Position numbers and translations under genes: made by a program. A stretch of DNA of 64,000 nucleotides from Lasioglossum baleicum (taxonomy: Eukaryota > Arthropoda > Insecta > Hymenoptera > Halictidae). Positions 46,401-56,130 of the stretch are shown piece after piece. How positions within the stretch are numbered: position 1 is the first letter of the stretch; each line of letters opens with the position of its first letter. The stretch spans positions 3,720,001 through 3,784,000 of the forward strand of contig NC_134944.1 in the NCBI RefSeq assembly GCF_051020765.1, read 5' to 3'. Below the pieces are notes generated by a model. The model saw only the letters and a list, made by a program, of their open reading frames with translations, was not told the origin of the DNA and did not search any database.

Positions 46401-48785
46401 GGAAAACTTTTTAAATCTAAGAATATTGTTACGTCGCCTTCAATGTGAAAAGACTATAAAGGGGCGAAATGAATTTTTATTTAACCACTGCTTCCTCTAA
46501 TCAATGCAGAATATTTTAGTACAATCAGAGTTGGGCAAAAATTTTATTTAAATAAAAATCTCGAATGAAATGGGTTATGAAGAAATTAACTGGGTGAAAT
46601 ATAAAACAGTGGAAAACTTTTTAAAATCTGAGAATATTGTTACGTTGCGTTCAACGTGAGAAGACTATTAAGGGGCGAAATGAATTTTTATTTAATCACT
46701 GCTTCCTCTAAGCGATGCAGAATATTTTTATTTCGAAAATGTTCCAAAAAGGGTAGAATTTAAAAAGCGACAGAATTGAGTACAGTCAGAGTTGGGCAAA
46801 AATTTTATTCAAATAAAAATTTCGAATAGAATGGGTTTGAAACCCATTTGGAGAAAACCCACTTTATTCGAGATTTTTATTTAAATAAAAGTTTTGCACA
46901 ACTCTGAGTACAATGTTTACTTATTTCAGATCTGCAGAGGTTACTGCCACTGTAAATAATATTCTATTTTATTCCACTTTCTCTGAAAATTCGCCTACAA
47001 AAATTGAAAACTGCATAGACATCCGCAGACATCCATAGACTTTCCGAACGAGCCAATAATTTAATTGAATCACTGGATTTTTAAAGTGCATTTTGATGGT
47101 CCACTTGAGGGTTAAAGGGAAGGGCACGGGACGGAAAAGGCGAGTGGAGCCCCGTCCATGGAAAAAGAAAATTATCCCAGGATACTTCGCCGTTGAAGAA
47201 GACTCGTAAATCATAGGATTTTGCGAACACGAGGAACGTACCTTGGGAATACTTGTTAGTCTGATGTTCCATAAAGAGCGTGCGTAACTCGTCCTCTTGG
47301 GCCTCGGTCCAGAGGCTGCGCGAAACTTTCTTGTTATCCGTTTCCGCGTTGTAACCCTCGACGACCTCGGTCGCGTCACGAGTGGTCTTCCAGAAGAGCA
47401 GCTCCATGTATGCCTTCCGGTTCTTCTGCGCGACTTCGATGAAACGACGGATTATGAAGACGGCGAACTTTTGAAGTTCCTGCAACGCAACCGAGACGAA
47501 GTGGGGCGGTTAGAGACTCTCGGTTTTCATGGCTCGGAGGAGAGAGAGACACCCCCGCGCACTTCCGGCAGCCATTAAGCGGACTGCAGAAATGTAAATT
47601 CCTCGCTAAAGTACCCGAAGTTAATAGAAAAACAGAGTACACAGGCGCGCAAGGGGACCCAGAGACTTATTCCTCGGCAACCGTGGGCGAAGACAAACAT
47701 TTCAGGACGTTAATAGTGTCTGAATGAAAATTACGCCCGTCCGCTTTATCAAATCATGCGGATTTCGCAGCCCTTAATCGCGGCGAATTGGGCAGTAAGG
47801 TCCCTTTTTTTTTGGTTCATTGTGGGATGTCTCTCAATTTTTTACACGGGTTTATTGTTTCGCAGGGTTGGCAAGAAAGTAATTTCGGTATTTTAAGGGT
47901 GAAATAAAACCCAATTTTTACTTCTTCGATGTTCTTTTCTTCACAATTCCGCGCTCATAAAACTTCTGGTCCCTATCGGCAAAAGAAAGCTTCAAGTACG
48001 ATTTCCGGTCATCATCATTAGTGAAAGTTCGTTGCTTGGATAAAAAAATTTGGTTTTATTTCACCTCAAAATATAAAAGAGAGAGTCTCTCTCTCTCTCT
48101 TTTATTGTTTCATTAGTATTTGAAGTGGGTTTAACTCGACCGCGGTGACGATGGAAACTGTGGCAGTCTTATAAATGTTTGGAATTCTCCAACTTCCGAG
48201 AGAACTGTTTAGTAAAATTGAGAAATAGCTAAAATAGTTGGTAAATTGGCTCGCATAAAATTACCTTGTGACCAGGATATTTGGAGTCGAGAATTCTTTG
48301 GAAAGCTCTGAACATGGACGCCTGGAACATCATCCCCGGCATTTTGCACTCCCACGCTATCCGATGCAACATCTTGTTAACGTAATGATTCACTTCATCC
48401 GTATTCTTATCGAATTGAGCTAGCAGAATCCCCATCGCTTTCACGACTTTCATATTGGCGAATCTTCCGAAGAAATAACCAGAAATTTGTTAATCTCATT
48501 TGTTAACATTAAAAAATGTATTGTTCCTGTCATATACCTGTGAATGAAATCGGAAAAATTGAAATCTGACTCGATCTTTGTCGTTCTTTCATGGGCTTCC
48601 TCCTCCTCGTCTTCCTCTTCATTTTCTGGAACAATATTTTCCCGGGAATATGTTTGATGAATTTTATTTTTGAAAGTATTATCGTACACATGATATTCTG
48701 TTTTATAATGTACCTTCGTCGTTAAAAGCATTCTCTGCATTTTCAACTGGGTTCGTATGGCTTTGTGTAACAGGATCGTCTTCGA
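32168..48785 (-). CDS. timeout: TIMELESS/timeout, C-terminal 668 residues (N-terminus outside or unseen)
   Basis: Gene-level entry. Thirteen minus-strand exons splice in phase (high to low): 48714-48785, 48538-48625, 48265-48463, 47242-47479, 45240-45337, 38834-38933, 37759-37893, 35347-35517, 33271-33555, 33011-33118, 32772-32945, 32483-32596, 32168-32391. The order matches vertebrate TIMELESS: acidic linker, helical block (KMLHRIAWECKM, FQRILDSKY, LLFWKT), two Myb-like repeats (WTEAQEDELRTLFMEH; WSEEEVAQLEELWQL), the PARP1-binding domain (IPLVPLTDYSSAAM, QESYWRIPANM) and a Ser/Asp/Glu-rich tail. Family knowledge: TIMELESS binds TIPIN, travels with the replisome and supports checkpoint signalling and cohesion. 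Hymenoptera are reported to keep this paralogue and lack Drosophila-type tim1. The conserved N-terminal half is not seen. A reverse-strand AATAAA (plus-strand TTTATT at 32053-32058) follows the stop. Confidence 0.95.
32483..32596 (-). CDS. timeout: timeout exon, tail segment 3
   Basis: Reverse-strand acceptor GATTACTAG, donor GACACAG/GTAAAG. Encodes ESAKKPTAKGKGKRVTLLVE then SSDSEREDRGAEINAEDT. Phase 1 at both ends, like the neighbouring tail exons. Confidence 0.83.
32772..32945 (-). CDS. timeout: timeout exon, tail segment 2
   Basis: Reverse-strand acceptor GCAACTTTAG, donor ACAATCG/GTACGT. Encodes ATEREEEAVPSISLDSDSDI, a basic stretch and LVVISDEEESVATPQTI. Repeated Ser-Asp-Glu clusters are possible casein-kinase-2 sites (inference). 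Confidence 0.85.
33011..33118 (-). CDS. timeout: timeout exon, tail segment 1
   Basis: Reverse-strand acceptor AAATTTGAACAG, donor TCGAAAG/GTACGT. Encodes EPKPSPRKIKSETVGDSESE then DDVDALETIKKYFASK. Phase 1 at both ends. Confidence 0.85.
33271..33555 (-). CDS. timeout: timeout exon, PARP1-binding (PAB) domain
   Basis: Reverse-strand acceptor CGGTAAATCAG, donor GCTGAAG/GTATTA. Encodes NMSVAVEWIKESLQDILDDR, IPLVPLTDYSSAAMDSPSFQ, LLRAIGFTPPFDEQESYWRI and PANMLTSTIQKRC. In human TIMELESS the equivalent segment binds the catalytic domain of PARP1. Confidence 0.95.
34742..35226. mobile_element. MITE with ~34-bp terminal inverted repeats in a timeout intron
   Basis: CAGGACATTTGTGACC then ATGATTATGAAAGTGGTC at the left is mirrored by GACCACTTTTCGATAATTAT then GGTCACATTTGTCCTC at the right. 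The left flank is TA and the right C-TA; a TA duplication is possible. It lies in the intron between exons 35347 and 33555. Confidence 0.75.
35347..35517 (-). CDS. timeout: timeout exon, basic/acidic linker
   Basis: Reverse-strand acceptor GTTAGTAATTCAG, donor GAAAAAA/GTGAGT. Encodes DENESSDEEAGKSSRRGSQA, a lysine-rich stretch RKTKTRKTKKEPAVV and YTDAQLSGLLKDVIEK. Disordered linker before the PAB domain. Confidence 0.9.
37407..37438. repeat. (TC)n microsatellite
   Basis: Sixteen uninterrupted TC units in the timeout intron beside exon 37759. Confidence 0.95.
37759..37893 (-). CDS. timeout: timeout exon, second Myb-like repeat, second half
   Basis: Reverse-strand acceptor TACAACACAG, donor CAACCAAG/GTAAGC. 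Encodes DPVDMIFNGLTIKRPKPKIK then EKLLELGLAADRKELRKKRS; the LLxLGLxxxRxELxKKR ending is strongly conserved in TIMELESS. Confidence 0.95.
38834..38933 (-). CDS. timeout: timeout exon, second Myb-like repeat, first half
   Basis: Reverse-strand acceptor AATTGTTGCAG, donor GACGACG/GTAATT. Encodes AVKSEIQKRLPKEWSEEEVA then QLEELWQLRKDDD. A 6.3-kb intron separates it from the first repeat. Confidence 0.93.
40431..41834. mobile_element. Possible inverted-repeat element with satellite-like arms
   Basis: ATGTGTGCACATAATTATG AAAGTGGTCC at the left and GACCACTTTTATAATTGTGG GCACAC at the right are inverted repeats, related to the ends of the 34742 element. Next to each end lie short repeats of AATTCAAATTCAACTTCCAA and CAACCCAATTTAAATCGAAATTCAAC (40478-40710, 40900-40925, 41690-41815). 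The centre looks like ordinary intron, so this may be two separate fragments. Confidence 0.45.
43947..44299. mobile_element. TA-flanked element with CAGGGTGATTCTG ends
   Basis: TATA/CAGGGTGATTCTGTGATTCTG and GTTCCCAGAATCACCCGG/TATA are inverted; the subterminal GGTCAAGTTACTCCTC and GAGCAGTGACTTGTCCC also match. Mariner-like. A lone related end (TATACAGGGTGAGCC) sits at about 43763. Confidence 0.7.
45240..45337 (-). CDS. timeout: timeout exon, end of first Myb-like repeat
   Basis: Reverse-strand acceptor TCTGTTTGTCTAG, donor CTCCAAG/GTTAGT. Encodes DLVDWILENINQERTRQGVI then KKLKELCLIVNSK, the recognition-helix half of the repeat begun in the previous exon. Confidence 0.93.
46343..47030. mobile_element. 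TAGACTGCGG-family element with an internal tandem duplication
   Basis: Left end TAGACTGCGGATTTTTCTGC, right end GCATAGACATCCGCAGAC. A ~210-bp block starting ATGAAGAAATTAACTGGGTG is present twice (about 46365 and 46578), and the hAT-type hairpin at 46787 is inserted in the second half. Confidence 0.65.
46787..46906. mobile_element. hAT-type hairpin MITE, 120 bp
   Basis: CAGAGTTGGGCAAAAATTTT ... and ... TTTTGCACAACTCTG ends with ~50-bp arms. Flanks AGTACAGT (46779-46786) and AGTACAAT (46907-46914) give a 7/8 match for an 8-bp target duplication. A half copy lies at about 46524-46572. Confidence 0.8.
47242..47479 (-). CDS. timeout: timeout exon, end of helical block and first Myb-like helix
   Basis: Reverse-strand acceptor TTGCGTTGCAG, donor TCCCAAG/GTACGT. 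Encodes ELQKFAVFIIRRFIEVAQKN, YMELLFWKTTRDATEVVEGY and SLWTEAQEDELRTLFMEH. The NRKAYMELLFWKT segment corresponds to NQKAFVELLFWKN of the vertebrate protein. Confidence 0.95.
47863..48075. mobile_element. Probable mariner-type MITE
   Basis: CAGGGTTGGCAAGAAAGTAATTTCGG resembles mariner ends. The following AAGGGTGAAATAAAACCCAA is mirrored by TTGGTTTTATTTCACCTC near 48050-48068. The right terminus is not clear. Confidence 0.45.
48265..48463 (-). CDS. timeout: timeout exon, helical block
   Basis: Reverse-strand acceptor TTATTTCTTCGGAAG, donor GGACACAAG/GTAATT. Encodes FANMKVVKAMGILLAQFDKN, then VNKMLHRIAWECKMPGMMFQ and FRAFQRILDSKYPGHK. KMLHRIA and FxxxxRIL are characteristic of the TIMELESS family. 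Confidence 0.93.
48538..48625 (-). CDS. timeout: timeout exon, acidic linker part 2
   Basis: Reverse-strand acceptor ATTGTTCCAG, donor CATTCACAG/GTATAT. Encodes ENEEEDEEEEAHERTTKIES then DFNFSDFIH, joining through a split Arg codon to FANMKVV. The vertebrate protein has the same acidic run followed by a FxDFxxRFA motif. Confidence 0.85.
48714..48785 (-). CDS. timeout: timeout exon, acidic linker part 1
   Basis: Reverse-strand acceptor TTTGTTACAG and donor GACGAAG/GTACAT. Encodes EDDPVTQSHTNPVENAENAF; low conservation, so this is the least certain timeout exon. It starts with two bases of a split codon and ends in phase 1. Confidence 0.65.
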
Positions 48786-49881
48786 CTGTAACAAACAAAC
48801 AAACAATTTATTATTTTCTTTTATTCGCTGCACGTGGTGTACGTATTCCTGATCAACAATTCCACATTTTAGAAATGGCGGAAATATTCGAACATTTACA
48901 TTGATTCGATCTCCATCTAATATTAATTCTTTGACTGATCAATCTTCAATTTATATTAATAGACAGCGGATTTTTATGCAAAATAATAATTTTCTAGCTG
49001 AATCACAACATATACTGGAATGAAATAGAAATTATTTTCCGTCTAAGCATGTTTAATAGGTTCAAAATAATGTAACAGTACCCTCATTTTTGACGCGACA
49101 AAACTGGGAGGATCGAGGGATTCGAGCGAAACTAGAAAATCTGTCGACTGCAGGAATGCGTTTCTAATTCTTCAGCGGTCGACAAAAGGGGCGGGCGACG
49201 CGGACGAAATATCGGAATGCTCGTCACCGTTCCTTCGTCGGCCGAATACGAAAATGCCTGCAAACAATCGCAAGGCTCGTTTCAATGCAGAAAACGAATT
49301 CGAGGGAATACAAGCACTCCATTGAAATCCGGTTAGGGAAGAGAATCAATGAATCTCGACTGTCGGTTTGGTGCATCGTCGGGCCACGGCAAAATCGTAC
49401 GTCGGAGGTCCAGGCTTTCTCCCATCTCTCTCCCTCTATCTCTTTCTCTCAATTCGGAATCGGAATCGGCGACCTCCGAAAATCGCTCGTTGAAATCCGC
49501 CGCCCACGCTGCGAAAAACCGGGCCATCGGTAAAAAAGATCGCGGTCGGATTAATTTGCGAATTTCCGGAAATCGGCGACGGCCGCTGGAGATCCGCTGC
49601 GGTACACTCCCCGTCAAAAGTATTTCGGTGTCCGCCGATCGAGCCTCAGTTCAATAAACCAGCAGAAATCATCAACACTTCCAGATCTTTTATATTGGAA
49701 ACGATTTAACGCGTTCAGTGCCGACACGTTTTTGCTCGACGATTAAACATTAAATTAAATCCTGTCATTTTTCATAGGGCAACACGTGTCTGTTACTTTT
49801 ATAGCTCCGTTCTAATCTTGGTTATAAGAACCGCACAAAATCCAAATAAATTGAATCTTGTCATTTTTAGTTTATTGTTAA

Positions 49882-50123
49882 CCCTTTGCACTCGAATGGC
49901 GAGTCTGAAGCGCCACTAAAAATTATCCATACCATTATTCAAAACAGTTTTAACATTCTTCAATTTGTCTGTATTCTATAAATTGTAAAAAGCTCAACTG
50001 TTATATAAGAAAACAGGTTCAATTTGATGTGCACGATGTAAAAAAGATTACATAGAATCAAAATGATCTGGGTTGAAACAAATATCATGATTTTGGAATT
50101 CAAATTGCTTCGAGTGCAAAGGG
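49882..50123. mobile_element. piggyBac-type MITE, 242 bp, intact TTAA flanks
   Basis: TTAA/CCCTTTGCACTCG...CGAGTGCAAAGGG/TTAA with the TTAA duplicated exactly (49878-49881 and 50124-50127). The best-preserved copy in the window; opposite in orientation to the 24156 copy. Confidence 0.92.
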
Positions 50124-53100
50124 TTAAATAGAAAAGTTTGCGAGGCTGCCGATTCGGCAGTGAAAGTACGAAATGATTGGGCGTGGGAGTCTGGCGTCGT
50201 CAAAATGGCGGCACTGGTCCTCGAAGGGTTAGCGAGCGCTGGTTGGAAAGTCGGAGGGGAAAAATGCCGTGCATAAGTTTGAAAAGGCTGGGACAGGGGT
50301 GATCGCGGAAAAAGGATACGTTTCGAAGCCTTAGAAAATGTGCGGCCGTAACGAGGCTTTGTGCCGATCCAATCGCCGGTTCCAGCGGGCGCAATTTTTC
50401 TCTGGCCATCGTCCCTCCGCGTCTCCCCCCCCCCCTCGCCCACACACGTCGAAAATGTAATCGTCTTTCCACGGCCGCTTAATTCGCTGCTCGTCGGATC
50501 GTCCGCGCGAGCTGCAGAGAAAAAAACAACGGTAACGCGAAACCTACGGAATCGAATTCGATCGGATTCGACGTTGCCGAGCGTGTACTCGCGTACACTG
50601 CGATCCATAAGTATCCGGTGACTGTGAAACTTTTCAGGGATCCACTCGTTTTCGAATACTTTATCGTAGTTCTCGCTCGCGAGGTTCGTGCGGAATGTAT
50701 TATGATGTTTGTTGTACATAAGTTTATCGAATATCCATCGAAAGGATCGGCACGCTGTGGAACGACTCTAAACGTCCTTTAAAAGTAGCAGGACCAAGTA
50801 TTTTAAATCATCACGTAAAGTTCCGTTTTAAACTGCTGTGTTGCCACGACCAAAGAAAACTTTCCCCGCTGTCCGAGGAATCCAGTTTGCCCAAGTGACG
50901 CCGACGACGATACTATTTCAACCGAAAGTTTTAATTGTTCCTTTCCGCGGTCTCCTGAACTCGCCGCGGCGAAACTTTCGGATAAAACAGAGAGCACACC
51001 GAGAGATCTGACGTTTCTTAAATTTTCGAAACTCACCGGCGACGCCGAAACTCAGTTCGGATCTCGGAACTGTTCAAACAACTATCGAACTCTTCATTGA
51101 CATCGGAAAAGCTGAAAGCATTGCGAGCCATAAAAATTTCGAGCGAGAAATTACGAAATAATAATGTTTCTTCTTCGGAGATGCAAGCTACTGCTTCGTT
51201 ATAATTATTATTACATTTATAATATTTTTCCGTTCTCGCTGGATGCCTTAGAAATGTGAAAGTACATATTGAAATTTTATATTCGAAGCGCGTTCTGCTA
51301 ATCGAATCGTTTATCATTATCATAACTACACTTTCAATATTCTGGTTACAATACGCAGCTTCCACATTCACATCATCCCGATTGATCATTATGAAATACA
51401 ACAGATGTAATTTCGCGAACTAACGGACTTGGAAAATGTCGGTAACATCAAAGTTAACAAATTGGGGCTGTTCGAAGCGAAGCTTTTGTCGGTGAAATCG
51501 TGTAATAAAATTTGCGGAAAACTACAACAAGTGTTTTCATCGCGAAGGCATTAGCCATCTTGTTCCCGCAATCGGGTCAAGCATTAATTACGAACTGCAT
51601 TCATCAGATTACTCGCAGAACCGTGAACTTAATAAACCCTTGCCCTGACCCGAATTTCATTCCCGAGAAAGCTTTCCATTCGGAATTAATCGTGTACATA
51701 GAGCAACGCACTGAAAAATGTATTCGAATCGAACATGTACGATCCGCTCGTACGTTAAACGCGATTTCTATTACGCGAACATTTGCTCGCGCGGATTAGC
51801 CGGCTCTGAATTAGCTCGGTTTTCCCCCAAGCCCTCTCTGATTTACGCTAACGTTGCTCGGTAGGCTCTAATTTAGGAATTAATGCCTTAAAAAATTGAT
51901 CGGCTTCGTTTCCCAGCGACTTTACGATCGCACGCGTGGAACACTCGAAACGAAGCCCAATCCCGTCGAAAACGGAATAGAAACTTCATTTATAATAACA
52001 CTACACCTGCCGAGACCGTACTTTCTGTAGTTAGAAAATACAAAGATCGTCGATAGTGCATCAATTTTATATTTTTTGAGATCCACTGTTAGTTGGAAAT
52101 AATTTTACTAATGTGAAGAGAATTCCACAGTGTTTATAAATATTAGTAGGGCATAATAAGGGCTACGCGATGTAAATTGATGAATGAGGACATTAAGATC
52201 GATGGGAAACAGATAACAGCCTGCCACAGTCTGCAGCCATCGTAAGTAGAACTAGTAAGCGATGGTCAGACAAGTTAGCTCACTATAATAGACAGCACAT
52301 GTGTAACACAATGTTCAAATTTGATTTTCTCCAGCATGTAATATCGCTGACTGGTATATTATTATTATTAAACATAGTGTAAAAGATTTTGTGTTGTTCT
52401 TATGGTCTGTTGATTCGTCTTGTTGTACGAAACCTTCTCAATGAATTTCACAGGCTTGCTCCATCCGAAAAAGAGTGGACAACTCAATAATTAAAAATAA
52501 GCAACCAAAATGAATTTTCTCATCAATAATTATTATGAACAAGAGAAGAGAAATTCGATCGTCGAAATGAACTTCTCGAAGAATGACAATCGGTATTTTT
52601 TAATCATTTTGTTCTTCGAAATATTTTCTTTATGTTTTGTCTACATTATCTTAAATTTCAATAATAATCAACTTTTTATCAATGATTATTATCGTAAAAA
52701 ATTTGAGAATAACTGTTATGTTTGGTCCCTGGGAATAATAGTTGTGCAGTCTGTACACGTTTATGCAACTGCATAAGTGTTTTTATACGTGGACGGCCAT
52801 TATTTTATTCACTTCAGGTAAACATTTCTCTGATGGTCCTCCAGATCGATGATAGGTAAACATTTAGTATTGCTTTCCTGTTTTCGTTCGATCTTACCAA
52901 ACACCGTTTCGCATATGCAAAGCCAACACACTGTATAATAGATTCTCCTTTCATTTAAATAATATTCTGCGATGGATAAAAGGAACCTTTAATATCCATA
53001 ACTACAAAAATATTCATTTCGCATAATACGCGGATCCTGTACATTTCAAAAATGAATATTTCATCCAATGTTTCTCGTACTAATGAATATTTATAATGTG

Positions 53101-53610
53101 AAAATTACATTGGCCCAATAATTTTGCCCATCGCTCCGCGTAATGTGTTAACATCGCGCGTATCGAGGAATCGGAAAATTGTTAAGTAACCTCAACGTCA
53201 TTAACAGGGGACGATATAATTAGTAGATTACGTGGAAAATGAAATTAATTTTCATTTATCCGGACGAGACACGAAAGTATCGTACAACTTTTGCTGATTT
53301 TCAAATTAATCAAACATATATTTTCCGCATCGTCGACTTAATTTTCCAGTTTCAGCGAATTTATTTATACAGCACCGCCACGATATCCTTAAATGTGATT
53401 AAAATAAAGCATTGTTTAAGCGTTGAATATCGACGAAACGGGAGTTAATATTTATTGCCAATCATTACAGGCCGTGCGACCATATTTTATCAGGTTGGTT
53501 CATCATTTTGTCAGTTGAGAAAAATAATTATTTGATATTAATCTACACACAGTTTACGGATTAATGAAACATTTAATGAGCAGATCCAATGTCCTCCTGC
53601 TCGTTCGGTT

Positions 53611-54070
53611 TCAATCCCGAATTTCTAAATGTAATTTGTTAACGTCTAATAGCTCGGTTTGCGATTCTCTTAAGGGAGCTGTTGTACCATCAGATATAAT
53701 CCCGAAATGTAATCTTGTCAAGGAATAGGAGAGATATAATGTAATTCGTAGATACGAGAACTGTAAGGCCCCTGAACTGTATCCTGGGATTGCGTATCTA
53801 TACCAAAGTTTCGGAACCGGGCGTGATCGAAGATGTTCTATCAAAGCTTTTAGACATGTTCGGGCTAAGGTACCGACTCCGAATTCAGATTCTACTGCAC
53901 ACTGACTAAACCAATAAACATTACCCCTCGAACATAGTTTCAAGAATTGTTGATTGCAAACTCGATCAATGTTAATTAACATGTCCCCCACTCTGACGAA
54001 TTTTGCACGCTGTTTGCTGGATCCTGGCTCGAGTGTCACCAAATTAACTGAAAGTGCTTCTGCCGCCTGA
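53611..54070 (-). other. Unassigned open frame, possible exon or element remnant
   Basis: About 150 codons open on the minus strand, beginning after an acceptor-like CACTTCTCCGAATCAG with AAEALSVNLVTLEPGSSKQR and FVRVGDMLINIDRVCNQQFL. A donor-like GAGGG/GTAATG occurs after about 45 codons. The amino-acid mix is protein-like but I recognise no family, and it does not match TIMELESS. Confidence 0.25.
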
Positions 54071-54699
54071 TTCGGAGAAGTGAAAATACGAAAATTGAAG
54101 GAGAGAACATTTTTTTTAGTTGTAAAGGATGTACGAATTTTATTGCGAAGTTAATTTGTTACTTAGACGGTGCTTCGATGGAACAAGGAATATTGCTCCG
54201 CAGCGTAGAAGCATTACGTTACCAAAGCTCGGTTCATCTAATGGATTAACCACTTATGTACATGGTACGTAGGTAGGTTCTCTCGGATCAACGATTACCA
54301 GCGGTGCACGGCCAAAGTCTCCCGATAACTCAGGTTATGTCACATTACAGGCTTATCGATCGACTCTAGAATTCTATGGCGACATATAATAGCACACCTG
54401 CGTGTGCACAGGTGTGTGGGTACGCTCGTACACGTGTACCGGCGATACAAAGGCGATTTGCACGCGATCACAGTGTCGCTTCTAACACGTTCATGGTTAT
54501 AGGGTTTCAACGCTTGATTGGTTTACCTATGTAGACAGCTAATTTTCTTTCGGTCCGTTTCCAATGTGCTACAGAGTGTCCACTTGACGGTGCAAATTTA
54601 CCAGAAAACACTCTACCATTGTAATTATGTATCCATCTGGATTAACCGACCGTCAAATAATTATTGAAACCATAACATTTCATAACAAACGTCCCAAAA

Positions 54700-54975
54700 A
54701 TGTACTTCCCTTACTAGGGCGATTCCTGACGGCATTTGAAGAAACTTTTTCCTTTGCGGAAATCTTCTCCGACGCTTCGTTAAGGAGTTATCAACGAAAA
54801 ACACTGAAGAATCGGGGCGTGGCTACAAGAGGCGTGACCTTCACGGAGGCGCGCTGTGATTGGTACGTGATTTTCGTTAATAACTCCTGAACAAAGCCTC
54901 GGAGAAGATTTTCGCAAAAGAAAAAGTTACTTGAAATGATCCGAGGAATCTTCCCTTTCAAGGAACTATATTTTT
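54700..54975. mobile_element. Inverted-repeat MITE (AAGTTACTT family), copy 1
   Basis: AAACTTTTTCCTTTGCGGAA ATCTTCTCCG and TTATCAACGAAAAACACTG on the left are mirrored by TTTTCGTTAATAACTCC and CGGAGAAGATTTTCGCAAAA GAAAAAGTTACTT on the right. Confidence 0.75.
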
Positions 54976-54997
54976 GAGAGAGAGAGAGAGAGAGAGT
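54975..54997. repeat. (GA)n microsatellite
   Basis: About eleven GA units directly beside the MITE at 54700. Confidence 0.9.
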
Positions 54998-55834
54998 AAG
55001 GAAAATGCCAGTGATATTACCTCGCGTTAAATCAGAGAGGGCCCATTTGTCTGACCGCGGTAACGATCCGAAATTATCGCATGAATTTACAAAGGAAATT
55101 CCACGGAGAGCCATTGCGAAGATTATGTCCCCTTAAGGTTCATTTATACATGAGTGAAACGTACGCACGCGAGGATATTTTTCCCAGCTCGCCGGGTCGT
55201 TATGGGCTTGTCATGCGCCCGACACGGTCCCGTTGCGTCTTACGTATAAATGGGGCCATTATGGTTTCGCAAATGTGTTCCCGTTGCGTCTAACACAATT
55301 ATAAAATAGCATGTGCTTCGCGGAAAAACAGCTGTCCAAGTATTTCGACGATATATTTACTGGTTCACGGTTTCCAGAAAAAAAGGACGTGTTGTTTCGC
55401 ATTGTTTTGCAAAGGGGAATGGCAAACGAGCTGCAATTAACACGTGCACAGACGCTTCGATCCACTGTAAGTCACGTCAGGACTCGTGGAACAATTCTGT
55501 CATGATTCCAGACGCCTGCGAGACAGGGTCAGCAATCAACGGGATTATGCTTGAATTGTTTAAGCGCAGATGATCGCGCACACAGGATTGCACGTCAGAA
55601 CCGTGTCGAGTTTGCAATCTCATATATTTCATCCTAGTCGCGAATTATTAAAGCACCTCTCGCGTATTTTGCAGAATAAGCATTATAACAAAGAATGTTA
55701 GAGAAGATACAATGCAGATTAAACAATTTAGAACTCAATTCTCCATTTTCGGCTTTCGCATGTTTGATACTATCATTATGTATTATTGTGAAAAATATAA
55801 GCCGTTCTTTTAATTAGGCTCTGTGCATAGGAAA

Positions 55835-56130
55835 TATTCTAGATATATTTCCATGATATAGAAAATATTCTAAATATATTTCTGTGGTATAGAAAATATT
55901 ATAGATATATTTTCTTGATATATAGAAAATATTATAGATATATTTTCTTGATATATAGAAAATATTATAGATATATTTTCTTGATATATAGAAAATATTA
56001 TAGATATATTTTCTTGATATATAGAAAATATTATAGATATATTTTCTTGATATATATAGAAAATATTCTAAATATATTTCTACGATATAGAAAATATTCT
56101 AAATATATTTCTGTGATATAGAAAACATTA
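55835..56130. repeat. Satellite of 33-bp, nearly palindromic units
   Basis: Unit GATATATAGAAAATATTATAG + ATATATTTTCTT, five almost identical copies at about 55915-56050 flanked by diverged copies. GAAAATAT..ATATATTTTC is self-complementary. Because 33 is a multiple of three the array stays open in one frame; that frame is not a gene. Confidence 0.9.

Noticed and set aside
50048..50719. A 223-codon minus-strand gene
   Set aside because: It runs through the end of the piggyBac-type MITE and GC-rich intronic sequence; no recognisable domain.
55915..56121. A repeat protein with an 11-residue period
   Set aside because: Product of a 33-bp palindromic AT satellite that happens to lack stops in one frame.
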